From positions 1-33,617 of the forward strand of contig DEJO01000046.1 in the NCBI GenBank assembly GCA_002353555.1: DNA of 33,617 bases. Direction: 5' to 3'. The notes below the pieces were generated by a model, which was given only the letters and a program-made list of their open reading frames with translations, did no database searches and was not told the origin of the DNA. Positions 22,091 to 29,696 of the stretch are shown piece by piece; positions within the stretch are counted from its first letter, which is position 1, and every line of letters starts with the position of its first letter. The stretch comes from Prevotella sp. UBA2746 (GTDB taxonomy: Bacteria; Bacteroidota; Bacteroidia; Bacteroidales; Bacteroidaceae). A program made the translations under genes and the position numbers.

Positions 22091-22178
22091 TTTCTTACCT
22101 TTTTACTTTTATTTTTTCTCTCTTTCTCTCGTCCTCCCCTTCTCTCGTTCTCCCTTTTTCTCGTCTTCTCTTCCTACT
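22091..22178 (-). other. Polypurine tract in the infC-rpmI intergenic transcript
   Basis: The plus strand is nearly all C and T over almost 90 bases, so the mRNA made from the minus strand is nearly all A and G (GAGAAAAAGGGAGAACGAGA type). It begins right after the infC stop. It holds several AGGA/GGAG runs but is 70 bases or more away from the rpmI start. No hairpin is possible in such a one-sided sequence. Confidence 0.8.
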
Positions 22179-22859
22179 TCATTCTCCTTGCAGCTTCTTG
22201 AGGATGTCCTCTCCGCCTTTGGCGTTGGCAAAGAGTCCGTTTTGTGCTGCCTGCTCCTCTTGCTGCATCTTGGCAGCCTCACGCGCTTCAGCCTCACGGC
22301 GCTCGTTGTCGCGTTTCTGCTGGCTCTTCTTCTGTATGCCAGCCTTCTTGGGAGCCATGTAGAGGAACATCTTCTTGCCTTCGAGCTTGGGCAGCTGCTC
22401 TACCTTGCCATACTCCTCCAGGTCGTTGGCAAAACGGAGCAACAGCACTTCGCCCTGCTCCTTGAAGAGGATGCTGCGGCCGCGGAAGAACACGTAGGCA
22501 CGCACCTTGTTGCCTTCTTCAAGGAACTCTATGGCGTGCTTCAGCTTGAACTGATAGTCGTGCTCGTCGGTCTGAGGTCCGAAACGAATCTCCTTCACTT
22601 CCTGCTTCACCTGCTTCTGCTTCAGTTCCTTCTGACGCTTCTTCTGCTGATACAGGAACTTCGAATAGTCGATGATACGACAAACCGGCGGCTGGGCGTT
22701 GGGTGAGATCTCTACGAGGTCAACCCCCTCCTGCCGTGCCAACTCCAAGGCTTGGCGGGTGGGCATTACCGTTGCGCCGTCGTCGCTTACTACACGTACC
22801 TCTTTAACGCGAATCTGCTCGTTCACGCGGTACTGGTTCTTCATTCTGTCGTTCTTCAT
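22179..22859 (-). CDS. infC: Translation initiation factor IF-3
   Basis: The protein of about 226 residues reads MKNDRMKNQYRVNEQIRVKE and has the IF3 N-domain (LVEISPNAQPPVCRIIDYSK), the linker KFLYQQKKRQKELKQKQ, and the C-domain (VKEIRFGPQTDEHDYQFKLK). IF3 binds the 30S subunit and checks the start codon. The C-terminal 40 residues are a charged Gln/Glu/Lys/Ala tail (RREAEAREAAKMQQEEQAAQ), longer than the approximately 180 residues of E. coli IF3 but common in Bacteroidota. I chose the ATG at 22859; a TTG directly before it and an ATG at 22844 are possible. The promoter at 22898-22929 leaves a leader of about 30 bases. Confidence 0.97.
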   Translation of the reverse strand: MKNDRMKNQYRVNEQIRVKEVRVVSDDGATVMPTRQALELARQEGVDLVEISPNAQPPVCRIIDYSKFLYQQKKRQKELKQKQVKQEVKEIRFGPQTDEHDYQFKLKHAIEFLEEGNKVRAYVFFRGRSILFKEQGEVLLLRFANDLEEYGKVEQLPKLEGKKMFLYMAPKKAGIQKKSQQKRDNERREAEAREAAKMQQEEQAAQNGLFANAKGGEDILKKLQGE

Positions 22860-22897
22860 CAAGCTATTTTAAATGTACATTTTTTGCTAAACGGCTG

Positions 22898-22929
22898 CAA
22901 AGTTACGAATAAGTAAATGAAAAACCAAA
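22898..22929 (-). promoter_or_regulatory. Promoter of infC-rpmI-rplT
   Basis: On the minus strand TTTG (22929-22926), 20 bases, then TAACTTTG (22905-22898) match the Bacteroidota consensus. Confidence 0.7.
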
Positions 22930-23000
22930 TTTATTTGAGTTTTTCTGCACGAGAGTAACAACGATATACAACAATGAATAGCACGCTGTTTTTTATCTGA

Positions 23001-23078
23001 ACCACGGATTGCACGGATGAACACGGATTTTTTTATTTGAACACGAATAACACGAATCTTTTAAATTGACCACGGATT
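23001..23078. repeat. ACACGGAT/ACACGAAT interspersed repeat
   Basis: The plus strand has accacggattgcacggatga and then acacggattt, followed by gaacacgaataacacgaatc and accacggatttt. Short units around CACGGAT and CACGAAT recur with spacing of 10-12 bases. This is a widespread type of intergenic repeat. It fills most of the gap between the TonB receptor stop and the infC promoter. Confidence 0.8.
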
Positions 23079-23081
23079 TTG

Positions 23082-23100
23082 ATCATCCCGACGGGATGAT
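23082..23100. terminator. Hairpin after the 635-aa TonB receptor gene
   Basis: ATCATCCCG, A, CGGGATGAT form a perfect inverted repeat, in practice an 8-base stem with a GAC/GTC loop. It lies 34 bases after the receptor stop. The sequence beyond it in the minus direction (caaaatccg) lacks a long U-tract, so terminator function is only probable. Confidence 0.5.
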
Positions 23101-23133
23101 TCTTCCGTAATTTCAGTGTTTTCCGTTGTTGAT

Positions 23134-25041
23134 TCAGAACCTGATGCTGGCTCCTCCCATGAAGATAGCCCTCGGCATGGGGTAGCCGGCGATGATTTCA
23201 TAACGTTGTGCCAGCAGGTTCTCGCCACGCAGCCACAGGCTGACGGGCTTACAGAGCTGGTAGTTGACGCTGGCATTGAGCAGGCAGAAGTTCTCTTTCC
23301 TGCGTTCGGTCTCCACCTGTGTGAAGAGTCCGCTGACGATTTGCAGTCCGGCATCGGCACTCCACTTGCCTTGACGGAAGCGGCCGCCAATCCATCCCTT
23401 GTATTCCGGTGCGGCAAGGACGGGATTGTTCATGTGGAGGAAGCTGTGGTTGGTGTTCACCTCCCAATGGTCGTCGATGCGCCATGCGGCTTCCAGTTCC
23501 AACCCGTAGTTCTCCACCTCGCCTGTATTGACGTTCTTCCGGGCTACGGTCTGTATCATGTTGTCACCTTTTATATAAAACAGGTTCACGCCATAGCTGA
23601 CGCTGCCCATGCGCTGCCGCCAGGACAGTTCGTAGTTCCACAGCCGTTCGGGTTCGAGCTCGGTGTTCGAGGGCGGATAGAGATACATCTCGCGCATGGT
23701 GGGGTTGCGGAACCCCTTGCTTGCCATCGCCTTCAGTTCGCCGGTAGCCATCGGGCGTATCACCAGTCCGCCCTGCGGAATCCACTCCGTGCCCGTGATG
23801 CTGTGGTGGTCGAGGCGCAAGCCGGCATCGACGGTCAGCCAGGAGGTCACATCCTGGCGCACTTCCACGTAGCCTGCTATCTCGTTGCGGTAGGACCTGC
23901 CGCTCTGCTTGTTCGGCGTGTCCATCACCTCGCCCGTAGCCTTCGACGTGTAATAGGCATGTCCGTAGATGTGCTGGTAGTCAACGCCGACGGTCAGGCG
24001 GTTTCCTTCGAAGAGCCGCGCACTCTGATACCACGAGACACCCGTCAGGGCATCTTTCGAACGGAAGTAGCGTTGTGTGGGTGCCGCCTCGTCTTTCGTG
24101 CCGTCGTCTATCTTATGCCTACCAAAGTTGGTGAAGACACTCAGCTCGCCGTTGGTCTTCCCGTAGTCGTTTCTGACAGCTGCCGACACCACTCCGCGCG
24201 TAATCCACTGGTTGGCGCTGTACATCGGAACAGACTCGGTGCCGGGATAGGAGGCGTTGAAGTGGGTGATGTCTGCATCGATGAAGGCAGACCAGTGCGG
24301 GGTGAAGTCATAGCCCAGCTTGGCATGGCCGCCATACTGTTCGAACCCCATACGCGGACGGTGGTTGTCGGTACGGTTGTATTCGGCGGCAACGGTGCTG
24401 CTGAACTTGCCGCTGCGCACCTGGTTGGTGGCTTCCGTCTGCACGGTTCCGTAGCTGCCCACGCCCAGGTTGACATGCGTGCGTACTCCGTCGTGCTTCA
24501 GTCCGCGCGTCACGATGTTCAGCACGCCCCCCATCGCATTGCTGCCATAGAGTACCGAAGCCGGTCCGCGCAACACTTCGACGCGCTCTGCCATCAGCGT
24601 CTGGTAGCTGTCGGAAATGGGATGTCCGTAGATGCCGTTGTACTGGGGGTGTCCGTCGATAAGGACGAGCAACTGTCCTGCGCCTCCTGCGATACCGCGC
24701 ATGCTCAACCCGCCTGCCGCACCCGTCGAAACACCGTATCCCATCATGGAACGGCTGGTGAGGAAAAGTCCCGGCACCTGCTGCATGACGGTGGGGAGTA
24801 CGGATGGCTGGTGGTCGGCGGTAAGCACATCGCGGCCGACGACGTTGACGGTCATCGGCAAGTGGCGCACGTCGGCGGCATTGCGTGTGCCTGTCACGAC
24901 GACTTCCTGTAATTCTTTGTCCGATTGGAATCTATCTTGCTTAGTTGGTGTTGCACGTTCGTTGTTGTCTGTCTGTCCTTGTGCAAAAGAAAGGGTGCCC
25001 ACGAAACATGCCGTGAGCACCGATAGGATTTGTCTTTTCAT
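23134..25041 (-). CDS. TonB-dependent outer-membrane receptor (BtuB/CirA-like), 635 aa
   Basis: The signal peptide is MKRQILSVLTACFVGTLSFA. A TonB-box-like segment LQEVVVTGTR follows near residue 44. The plug contains QQVPGLFLTSRSMMGYGVST, LSMRGIAGGAGQLLVLIDGH and RVEVLRGPASVLYGSNAMGG. The barrel ends MGGASIRF with a C-terminal Phe. The size and plug fit BtuB/CirA-class receptors for cobamides, siderophores or metal complexes; the substrate is unknown. The ATG overlaps the stop of the DUF362 gene by four bases (ATGA), so the two are translated from one mRNA. A periplasmic DUF362 protein may therefore supply or process the same ligand; this is inference. Confidence 0.93.
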   Translation of the reverse strand: MKRQILSVLTACFVGTLSFAQGQTDNNERATPTKQDRFQSDKELQEVVVTGTRNAADVRHLPMTVNVVGRDVLTADHQPSVLPTVMQQVPGLFLTSRSMMGYGVSTGAAGGLSMRGIAGGAGQLLVLIDGHPQYNGIYGHPISDSYQTLMAERVEVLRGPASVLYGSNAMGGVLNIVTRGLKHDGVRTHVNLGVGSYGTVQTEATNQVRSGKFSSTVAAEYNRTDNHRPRMGFEQYGGHAKLGYDFTPHWSAFIDADITHFNASYPGTESVPMYSANQWITRGVVSAAVRNDYGKTNGELSVFTNFGRHKIDDGTKDEAAPTQRYFRSKDALTGVSWYQSARLFEGNRLTVGVDYQHIYGHAYYTSKATGEVMDTPNKQSGRSYRNEIAGYVEVRQDVTSWLTVDAGLRLDHHSITGTEWIPQGGLVIRPMATGELKAMASKGFRNPTMREMYLYPPSNTELEPERLWNYELSWRQRMGSVSYGVNLFYIKGDNMIQTVARKNVNTGEVENYGLELEAAWRIDDHWEVNTNHSFLHMNNPVLAAPEYKGWIGGRFRQGKWSADAGLQIVSGLFTQVETERRKENFCLLNASVNYQLCKPVSLWLRGENLLAQRYEIIAGYPMPRAIFMGGASIRF

Positions 25042-26000
25042 TTATCCAGATTGATCAATACATACTTCTTGGAACCCAAGCCAATCTTCTCGGCATAGTC
25101 GGTGATATAGGTACCGTGCTGGCGGTTGATGCGCTCGATGAGCGGTTTGTTGTCGTCGCCTGCCTTTCCCTTATGGTTGAACACCTTGTCGAGACATGCC
25201 TGGTCAACGGCAACGGGGTCGAGGCTTGCCATGATGCCCATGTCCTGCAGCTCCGGTTTGGCTGGATGGCCGTCGCAATCGCAGTCAACGGACATGTTGT
25301 TCATCACGTTGATGTAGAGCACCTTGCCGCCGAAGTAATTGTGGACGGCCTGTGCCGCAGCTGCCATAGACTCCAGGAAGAGGTCCTGGGTGGGACCTGC
25401 CGCGAGGTTCTCCTCCGACCATGCTGTCTGGGTGTCGGCAGTCTTGCCTGCCGTATGGATGTAAGCCTTGCCTGCTGAGGAGGCAACACCGATGCTGGCA
25501 TTCTTCAGCACGCCGCCGAAGCCGCCCATAGCGTGTCCCTTGAAATGTGCCAGGTTGATCATGAACGTGTAGTTGGCAACATGTTCACCCACGATGTCAT
25601 ACTTCAGATGCTTCTTGTCCTTAACGGGAATACGAATTTCGCCAAACTCATCCATGATATCTACGGCGAAGATAGAGTCAAAGCCGTGCTCATGGATGGT
25701 CTCCCAATGCTTCTTGGGGTCTTGGCGCGAACCGCCGTATGCGGTACAACACTCCACAATGGTACCATTCACCTCGTCGACAAGGTTGCGGATGAGCGTC
25801 GGTTTCAGGTAGTGGGCGTTGCCACCCTCACCAGTTGAGATCTTTACCGCCACCCTGCCGGTAGCCTCGACACCCAGGGCCTTATAGATTTTCACCAACG
25901 ATTCGGGTGTAATCTCCTTGGTGAAAAACACTTTCGATTGTGCCAATGCCGTTGCTGCTACCATCAGCAGCGCAACAGCCATCATACTGATTCGTTTCAT
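25038..26000 (-). CDS. DUF362 domain-containing exported protein
   Basis: The 320-residue protein starts MKRISMMAVALLMVAATALA, a clear signal peptide, after a good AAGGA ribosome site; longer starts up to 26099 would bury the signal and cross the promoter. The mature part has the DUF362 pattern: VAVKISTGEGGNAHYLKPTL, NLAHFKGHAMGGFGGVLKN, and MSVDCDCDGHPAKPELQDMG followed by IMASLDPVAVDQACLDKV. DUF362 proteins often carry ferredoxin domains, but no CxxCxxC cluster is present here; only the CDCDGHP segment suggests metal binding. The molecular function of the family is not settled. It leads the receptor operon. Confidence 0.9.
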   Translation of the reverse strand: MKRISMMAVALLMVAATALAQSKVFFTKEITPESLVKIYKALGVEATGRVAVKISTGEGGNAHYLKPTLIRNLVDEVNGTIVECCTAYGGSRQDPKKHWETIHEHGFDSIFAVDIMDEFGEIRIPVKDKKHLKYDIVGEHVANYTFMINLAHFKGHAMGGFGGVLKNASIGVASSAGKAYIHTAGKTADTQTAWSEENLAAGPTQDLFLESMAAAAQAVHNYFGGKVLYINVMNNMSVDCDCDGHPAKPELQDMGIMASLDPVAVDQACLDKVFNHKGKAGDDNKPLIERINRQHGTYITDYAEKIGLGSKKYVLINLDK

Positions 26001-26042
26001 TTTTTCCTTTATGTTTCTGTCGTTCGTACTGTGATTTGCGTG

Positions 26043-26050
26043 CAAAGATA
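26043..26050 (-). promoter_or_regulatory. -7 box of the DUF362-TonB receptor operon
   Basis: On the minus strand TATCTTTG (26050-26043) matches TAnnTTTG and lies about 43 bases before the ATG at 26000. No clear TTTG occurs 19-20 bases upstream, so this promoter may need an activator. Confidence 0.55.
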
Positions 26051-26126
26051 CGAAGAAACATCCATATTTCAGTTGCACTTTTAACGCTTTTATTTTCATT
26101 TTTTACAGAAAAGAGGCTGAAAACAT

Positions 26127-26157
26127 GTTGTTTTATCGGAAATAATACCTACTTTTG
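26127..26157 (+). promoter_or_regulatory. Promoter of the BKACE-kinase operon
   Basis: TTG (26128-26130), 19 bases, then TACTTTTG (26150-26157) match the Bacteroidota consensus. The ATG at 26186 follows after about 28 bases. Confidence 0.7.
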
Positions 26158-26185
26158 CAACAGAGTAAACACCATAAAACCAACT

Positions 26186-27022
26186 ATGAGAAAAATTATC
26201 ATCACCGTGGCTCCCGTATGCCACGTGGGAAAAGAGATTCCGTCAGAGTGTAAGAACCCGCTGACTCCTGAAGAGATAGCGGAAGATACCATCAACTGCT
26301 ACAAGGCAGGAGCATGCGAAGTGCATCTGCACACACGCGACTTGCAAGGTAACCCGACGTTCGAACTGGACGTGTTCCGCCAGACCATCGGACTCATCCG
26401 CAAGGAAACGGATATGATTGTACAAGGCTCTACGGGCGGACTCTCTACGCTGACGCTGGCAGAACGTTGTGTCAGCCTTGATGTGCCGGAGGTGGAAGTG
26501 GCATCACTCAACATGGGTTCGGTCAACTTCGGCGAAACGGTATATATCAACACCATGCCCGACCTGCGCTATTGGGCTAAGCGGCTCGACGAGACGAATA
26601 CGGTTCCGGAGATGGAACTCTTCGACCTGAGCCATGTGGAGTGCGCCACACGGCTGGCTGACGAAGGCGTACTCCACCGCCCTTTGCACTATAACTTCTG
26701 CGTAGGACCGGGCAACAGCAGCAACCTTTCGGCCACGGGACGCAACCTCGCCATGCTCTGTTCGCTGATGGAACCGGGTACATCATGGGGCGTCACCCAC
26801 GACTCCATGAAAGACTTCTCCATTCTTGCCTGTGCCATCGGCATGGGTGCTTCGGCGGTACGTGTCGGTTTTGAGGACAGCTTCTACTATGCTCCCGGCA
26901 AACGGGCACATACCAACGCAGAACTGGTGGAACGACTGGTGGAACTGGTCCGACTGATGGGCTGCGAACCTGCAACACCGGAAGAGGCCCGTGCCATGCA
27001 ACACATCAAGCCACTTGTTTAA
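26186..27022 (+). CDS. Beta-keto acid cleavage enzyme (BKACE, DUF849)
   Basis: The 278-residue protein starts MRKIIITVAPVCHVGKEIPS; I chose this ATG because the family begins here and a promoter lies in front. The zinc site H47-x-H49-x-R51 is visible in EVHLHTRD. The substrate loop is MDIVQGSTGG-like (MIVQGSTGGLSTLTLAERC), and the C-terminal half has ASAVRVGFEDSFYYAPGKRA followed by HTNAELVERLV. BKACE enzymes condense a beta-keto acid with acetyl-CoA and split it into acetoacetate and a new acyl-CoA; 3-keto-5-aminohexanoate cleavage in lysine fermentation is one case. No lysine fermentation genes are nearby, so another substrate is likely. The kinase gene follows after 36 bases. Confidence 0.93.
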   Translation: MRKIIITVAPVCHVGKEIPSECKNPLTPEEIAEDTINCYKAGACEVHLHTRDLQGNPTFELDVFRQTIGLIRKETDMIVQGSTGGLSTLTLAERCVSLDVPEVEVASLNMGSVNFGETVYINTMPDLRYWAKRLDETNTVPEMELFDLSHVECATRLADEGVLHRPLHYNFCVGPGNSSNLSATGRNLAMLCSLMEPGTSWGVTHDSMKDFSILACAIGMGASAVRVGFEDSFYYAPGKRAHTNAELVERLVELVRLMGCEPATPEEARAMQHIKPLV

Positions 27023-27058
27023 TTGGACGATTGGACGATTTTACTATTTGACCAAATC

Positions 27059-28270
27059 ATGACCTTGTCAAATTATAAATTGGTTGTCCTTGACGACGAC
27101 CCTACGGGCATACAGACCGTTCATGGCTGTCTGCTGATAACAGATTGGAAGGACGAATACGTGCGGAAGGCTTTCCTGCACGAGCAACCTTTCTTCTATA
27201 TCCTGACCAACACGCGCGCCATGACGCGCGAAGAGGCGGCAACCGTGACGCGCGAAGCAATGGAAGCGGTCATCAGGGTAAACGGGGAGTTTGGCTGCCG
27301 GCTCATTGTCATCAGCCGCAGCGACTCTTGCCTACGCGGACATTTCCCGCTGGAGACCGACATCATCCGCAGATGCTTGGAAAGCCACGGCATTGCCGTG
27401 ATGCCCAAAACACCCTTCTGCCCTGCTTTCATCGAAGCCGGACGCCTCACCATCGACGGCATACACTACATGAAGGACGGCGACCGGCTTGTTCCTGTCA
27501 GCGAAACGGAGTTTGCCCGCGACAACGTCTTTGCCTACCACACGTCAGTGCTGAAGGACTACATCCGCGAGAAGGGTGCCAATCCCGACGACTACGACAT
27601 TGTAGACGCACAAAGTTATGACGAGCTGCATCGGTGGTGGAACAGTTCTGCTTACGCCGAAGGCAAAGAGGCGGTCGTCATCCGCTCGTCTTCATCGCTG
27701 CCAAAGGCGCTGAGCGGCATCGAAGACAAGCCCCTGCTCGACCGTTCGATGCTGAAACGCCATAAAGGTGTGGGATGCTTCGTGGTAGGGTCGCACGTGA
27801 AGAAGACCACCCGACAACTGGAGCGGCTCCTCACTGCTGATGGTACATGCGGCATAGAGATAGACGTTCAGCGCATCTTGCAGGACGGCGACGCACTGAT
27901 GCAAGAGACGATAGCACGTATTCAGCAGGTTGCCGCCAACGGTCTGACACCCGTTATCTATACGTCACGAAAGGAAATACGCCTCGATGATGCTGACCAA
28001 AGACAACATCTGGGTCAGCAGGTCAGCGACTTCCTGGTTGCCATCGTGCGCCAGCTGCCCTATACGCCCACCTATCTGGTCGGCAAAGGCGGCATCACCT
28101 CCAACGATATCCTGACAAAAGGCTTGGGTGTGAAGACGGCTCTTGTGATGGGACAAGTGGTCAACAGCGTACCCTGCGTGATGACGAACGAATTCCCCTA
28201 CATCATCTTCCCCGGAAATGTGGGAACGGAAGAGTCGCTGCGTGAAGTCTATCTAAAGTTGAGGAGTTAG
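27059..28270 (+). CDS. Four-carbon acid sugar kinase family protein (DUF1537)
   Basis: The 403-residue protein begins MTLSNYKLVVLDDDPTGIQT; the Asp-rich DDDPTG and the later SRSDSCLRGHFPLET are the sugar-binding half of DUF1537. The C-terminal half has GCFVVGSHVKKTTRQLERLL and the nucleotide-binding GKGGITSNDILTKGLGVKTA and FPGNVGTEESL. Characterised members phosphorylate D-threonate, L-threonate, D-erythronate or 2-oxo-tetronates with ATP. Which substrate applies here cannot be read from the sequence. No dehydrogenase (PdxA2), aldolase or isomerase partner of the known tetronate pathways is adjacent. The frame opens at 27023 with TTG, but the ATG at 27059 fits the family. Its stop codon lies at the edge of the AGAAGGAGGTAG repeat. 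Confidence 0.93.
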   Translation: MTLSNYKLVVLDDDPTGIQTVHGCLLITDWKDEYVRKAFLHEQPFFYILTNTRAMTREEAATVTREAMEAVIRVNGEFGCRLIVISRSDSCLRGHFPLETDIIRRCLESHGIAVMPKTPFCPAFIEAGRLTIDGIHYMKDGDRLVPVSETEFARDNVFAYHTSVLKDYIREKGANPDDYDIVDAQSYDELHRWWNSSAYAEGKEAVVIRSSSSLPKALSGIEDKPLLDRSMLKRHKGVGCFVVGSHVKKTTRQLERLLTADGTCGIEIDVQRILQDGDALMQETIARIQQVAANGLTPVIYTSRKEIRLDDADQRQHLGQQVSDFLVAIVRQLPYTPTYLVGKGGITSNDILTKGLGVKTALVMGQVVNSVPCVMTNEFPYIIFPGNVGTEESLREVYLKLRS

Positions 28271-28279
28271 AAGAATTTA

Positions 28280-28420
28280 GAAGGAGGTAGAGGGAGGTAG
28301 AAGAAGGTAGAAGTCAATAGTTTTTCAAAGGCTATTTCCATAAACATTACTATCGGCTTCTAACTCCCTCTACCTCCTTCTAACTCCCTCAAACTTCTTC
28401 TAACTCCCTCTACCTCCTTC
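28280..28420. repeat. Inverted AGAAGGAGGTAGAGGGAG repeats between convergent genes
   Basis: GAAGGAGGTAGAGGGAG at 28280-28296 is the perfect complement of CTCCCTCTACCTCCTTC at 28364-28380 and again at 28404-28420. Further degenerate copies (agaagaatttagaagg, aaacttcttctaac) surround them. The kinase stop lies just outside the left arm, and the MFS gene's last residues (RRR) and TAG stop lie inside the right-hand copy. Either transcript can fold into a long hairpin, with a loop of 67 bases or more, so the array may act as a terminator for both genes. Confidence 0.9.
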
Positions 28421-29639
28421 TAACTATCGGTTTCTCCGGATTGATAAAGGCAAAGAGCAACGCACTGATGAGAAGCATTCCTGCTATCAGGTAGAGCGGC
28501 AGGTTATAGTTGCCTGACTGTTCTACCAACTCACCGAAGAGGATGCCGCAACAGAAGCCGCCAATGTTGCCGGCGGTATTCATGGCTCCGCTCACGGTAC
28601 CAGCATGTTCCTTGCCCAAGTCTATGCACAACGCCCATGCCGACGGCAACATCAGGTCGAAGATACCAAAACAGAGCGACAAGAAGACAAAGACGGCCAT
28701 CTTGCCCGGAATGAAGGCTGCAAGGAACATACACACGGCAGAGACCGCCAACGACGTGGAACCGAGTGCCTTGCGGCCTACCTTGATTCCGTAACGATGC
28801 GACAACTTGTCCGTAAGGTGACCGCCGGCGATGTTTCCAAGCATGCTCATCAGAAACGGAACAGCTACAGCATACGTCAACTCTTCTTTTTCGAAGCCGC
28901 GTCCCAACTCCATGAAGGTGGGGAACCACGAGAAGAAAAACCACGAGCCGAAGGCATAGAAGAAGTACATGCCACAAATCAACCAGAACTGGGAATTACG
29001 GAACATACTTCCCCAACTGAGTTTTGGCACATTGGCACCTCGCTCTGTCGCTCCCGTGCTCTCTTCGCTCTCAACGTTCTCCCTCTTCCTGTCCCGATAC
29101 CAGACATACCACACGACAGCCCACACAATGCCGACAGCTCCCAACAGGTAGAAGGCTGCACGCCAACCTACCCACGCCATCACGGGGATGACGACAAACG
29201 GCGTGAGGGCACCTCCCATGCGGCTGGCTGCCCACACGTAGCCTTGCGCCTTGCCTACCTCGGTCTTCTCAAACCAACGACTGATGACACCAGTTGAACA
29301 TGGTGATGAACCGGCTTCGCCAATGCCGAACATGAAGCGGATAGCAAGCAACGACATCAAACCGCCTGCCATGCCGGTGAAGGCGGTGAACAATGACCAC
29401 CACAACACGATGAGGGCAAGAATACTACGATGGCCGAAACGGTCGCCCAAGGCTCCCATCGGAATCTGCATCAACCCGTAGGAGAGGATGAAAGCACTCT
29501 GTACCCACCCCCACTCTGCCGGCGAGAGATTGAGGTCTGCCATGATGGACGATCCCGCCACGCTGATATTGATACGGTCAAGAAAAGTAACCATGCCCAG
29601 AATGACGAGCATGGCAAGTATCATGTTCTTCTTCTTCAT
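28410..29639 (-). CDS. MFS transporter, anion:cation symporter family
   Basis: The 409-residue protein has 12 hydrophobic segments. The N-terminus MKKKNMILAMLVILGMVTFL followed by DRINISVAGSSI matches the ACS family (hexuronate, glucarate, galactonate and related organic anions), with the conserved DR-N in helix 1. Motif A appears as GALGDRFGHRS between helices 2 and 3, and GIGEAGSSPCSTGVISRWF is typical of the group. It is an inner-membrane importer, probably of a sugar acid or similar anion. It lies 57 bases downstream of the racemase-type gene and converges on the BKACE-kinase operon. The last residues IVRRR and the stop are encoded by a repeat, so the natural end may have been longer or different. 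Confidence 0.93.
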   Translation of the reverse strand: MKKKNMILAMLVILGMVTFLDRINISVAGSSIMADLNLSPAEWGWVQSAFILSYGLMQIPMGALGDRFGHRSILALIVLWWSLFTAFTGMAGGLMSLLAIRFMFGIGEAGSSPCSTGVISRWFEKTEVGKAQGYVWAASRMGGALTPFVVIPVMAWVGWRAAFYLLGAVGIVWAVVWYVWYRDRKRENVESEESTGATERGANVPKLSWGSMFRNSQFWLICGMYFFYAFGSWFFFSWFPTFMELGRGFEKEELTYAVAVPFLMSMLGNIAGGHLTDKLSHRYGIKVGRKALGSTSLAVSAVCMFLAAFIPGKMAVFVFLSLCFGIFDLMLPSAWALCIDLGKEHAGTVSGAMNTAGNIGGFCCGILFGELVEQSGNYNLPLYLIAGMLLISALLFAFINPEKPIVRRR

Positions 29640-29673
29640 ATACCTAATTCATATACTTCCTTTTTCTTGTATT

Positions 29674-29696
29674 CCCCCTTTAGGGGGTTGGGGGGC
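29674..29696. repeat. CCCCCTTTAGGGGGTTGGGGGG element
   Basis: CCCCCTTTAGGGGG is a near-palindrome (5-base stem, TTTA loop) followed by TTGGGGGGC. Elements of this form are dispersed in many Bacteroidota genomes (general knowledge). It begins directly at the stop codon of the racemase-type gene and lies before the MFS start, so the mRNA between the two genes would contain a strong hairpin. Confidence 0.8.

Noticed and set aside
23001..23078. CACGGAT/CACGAAT repeats considered as a CRISPR array
   Set aside because: Units are 7-11 bases with no unique spacers of 25-40 bases, and no cas genes are near.
23116..24912. 598-codon plus-strand frame opposite the second TonB receptor
   Set aside because: It is a shadow of a clear receptor gene; the product has no signal peptide or domain.
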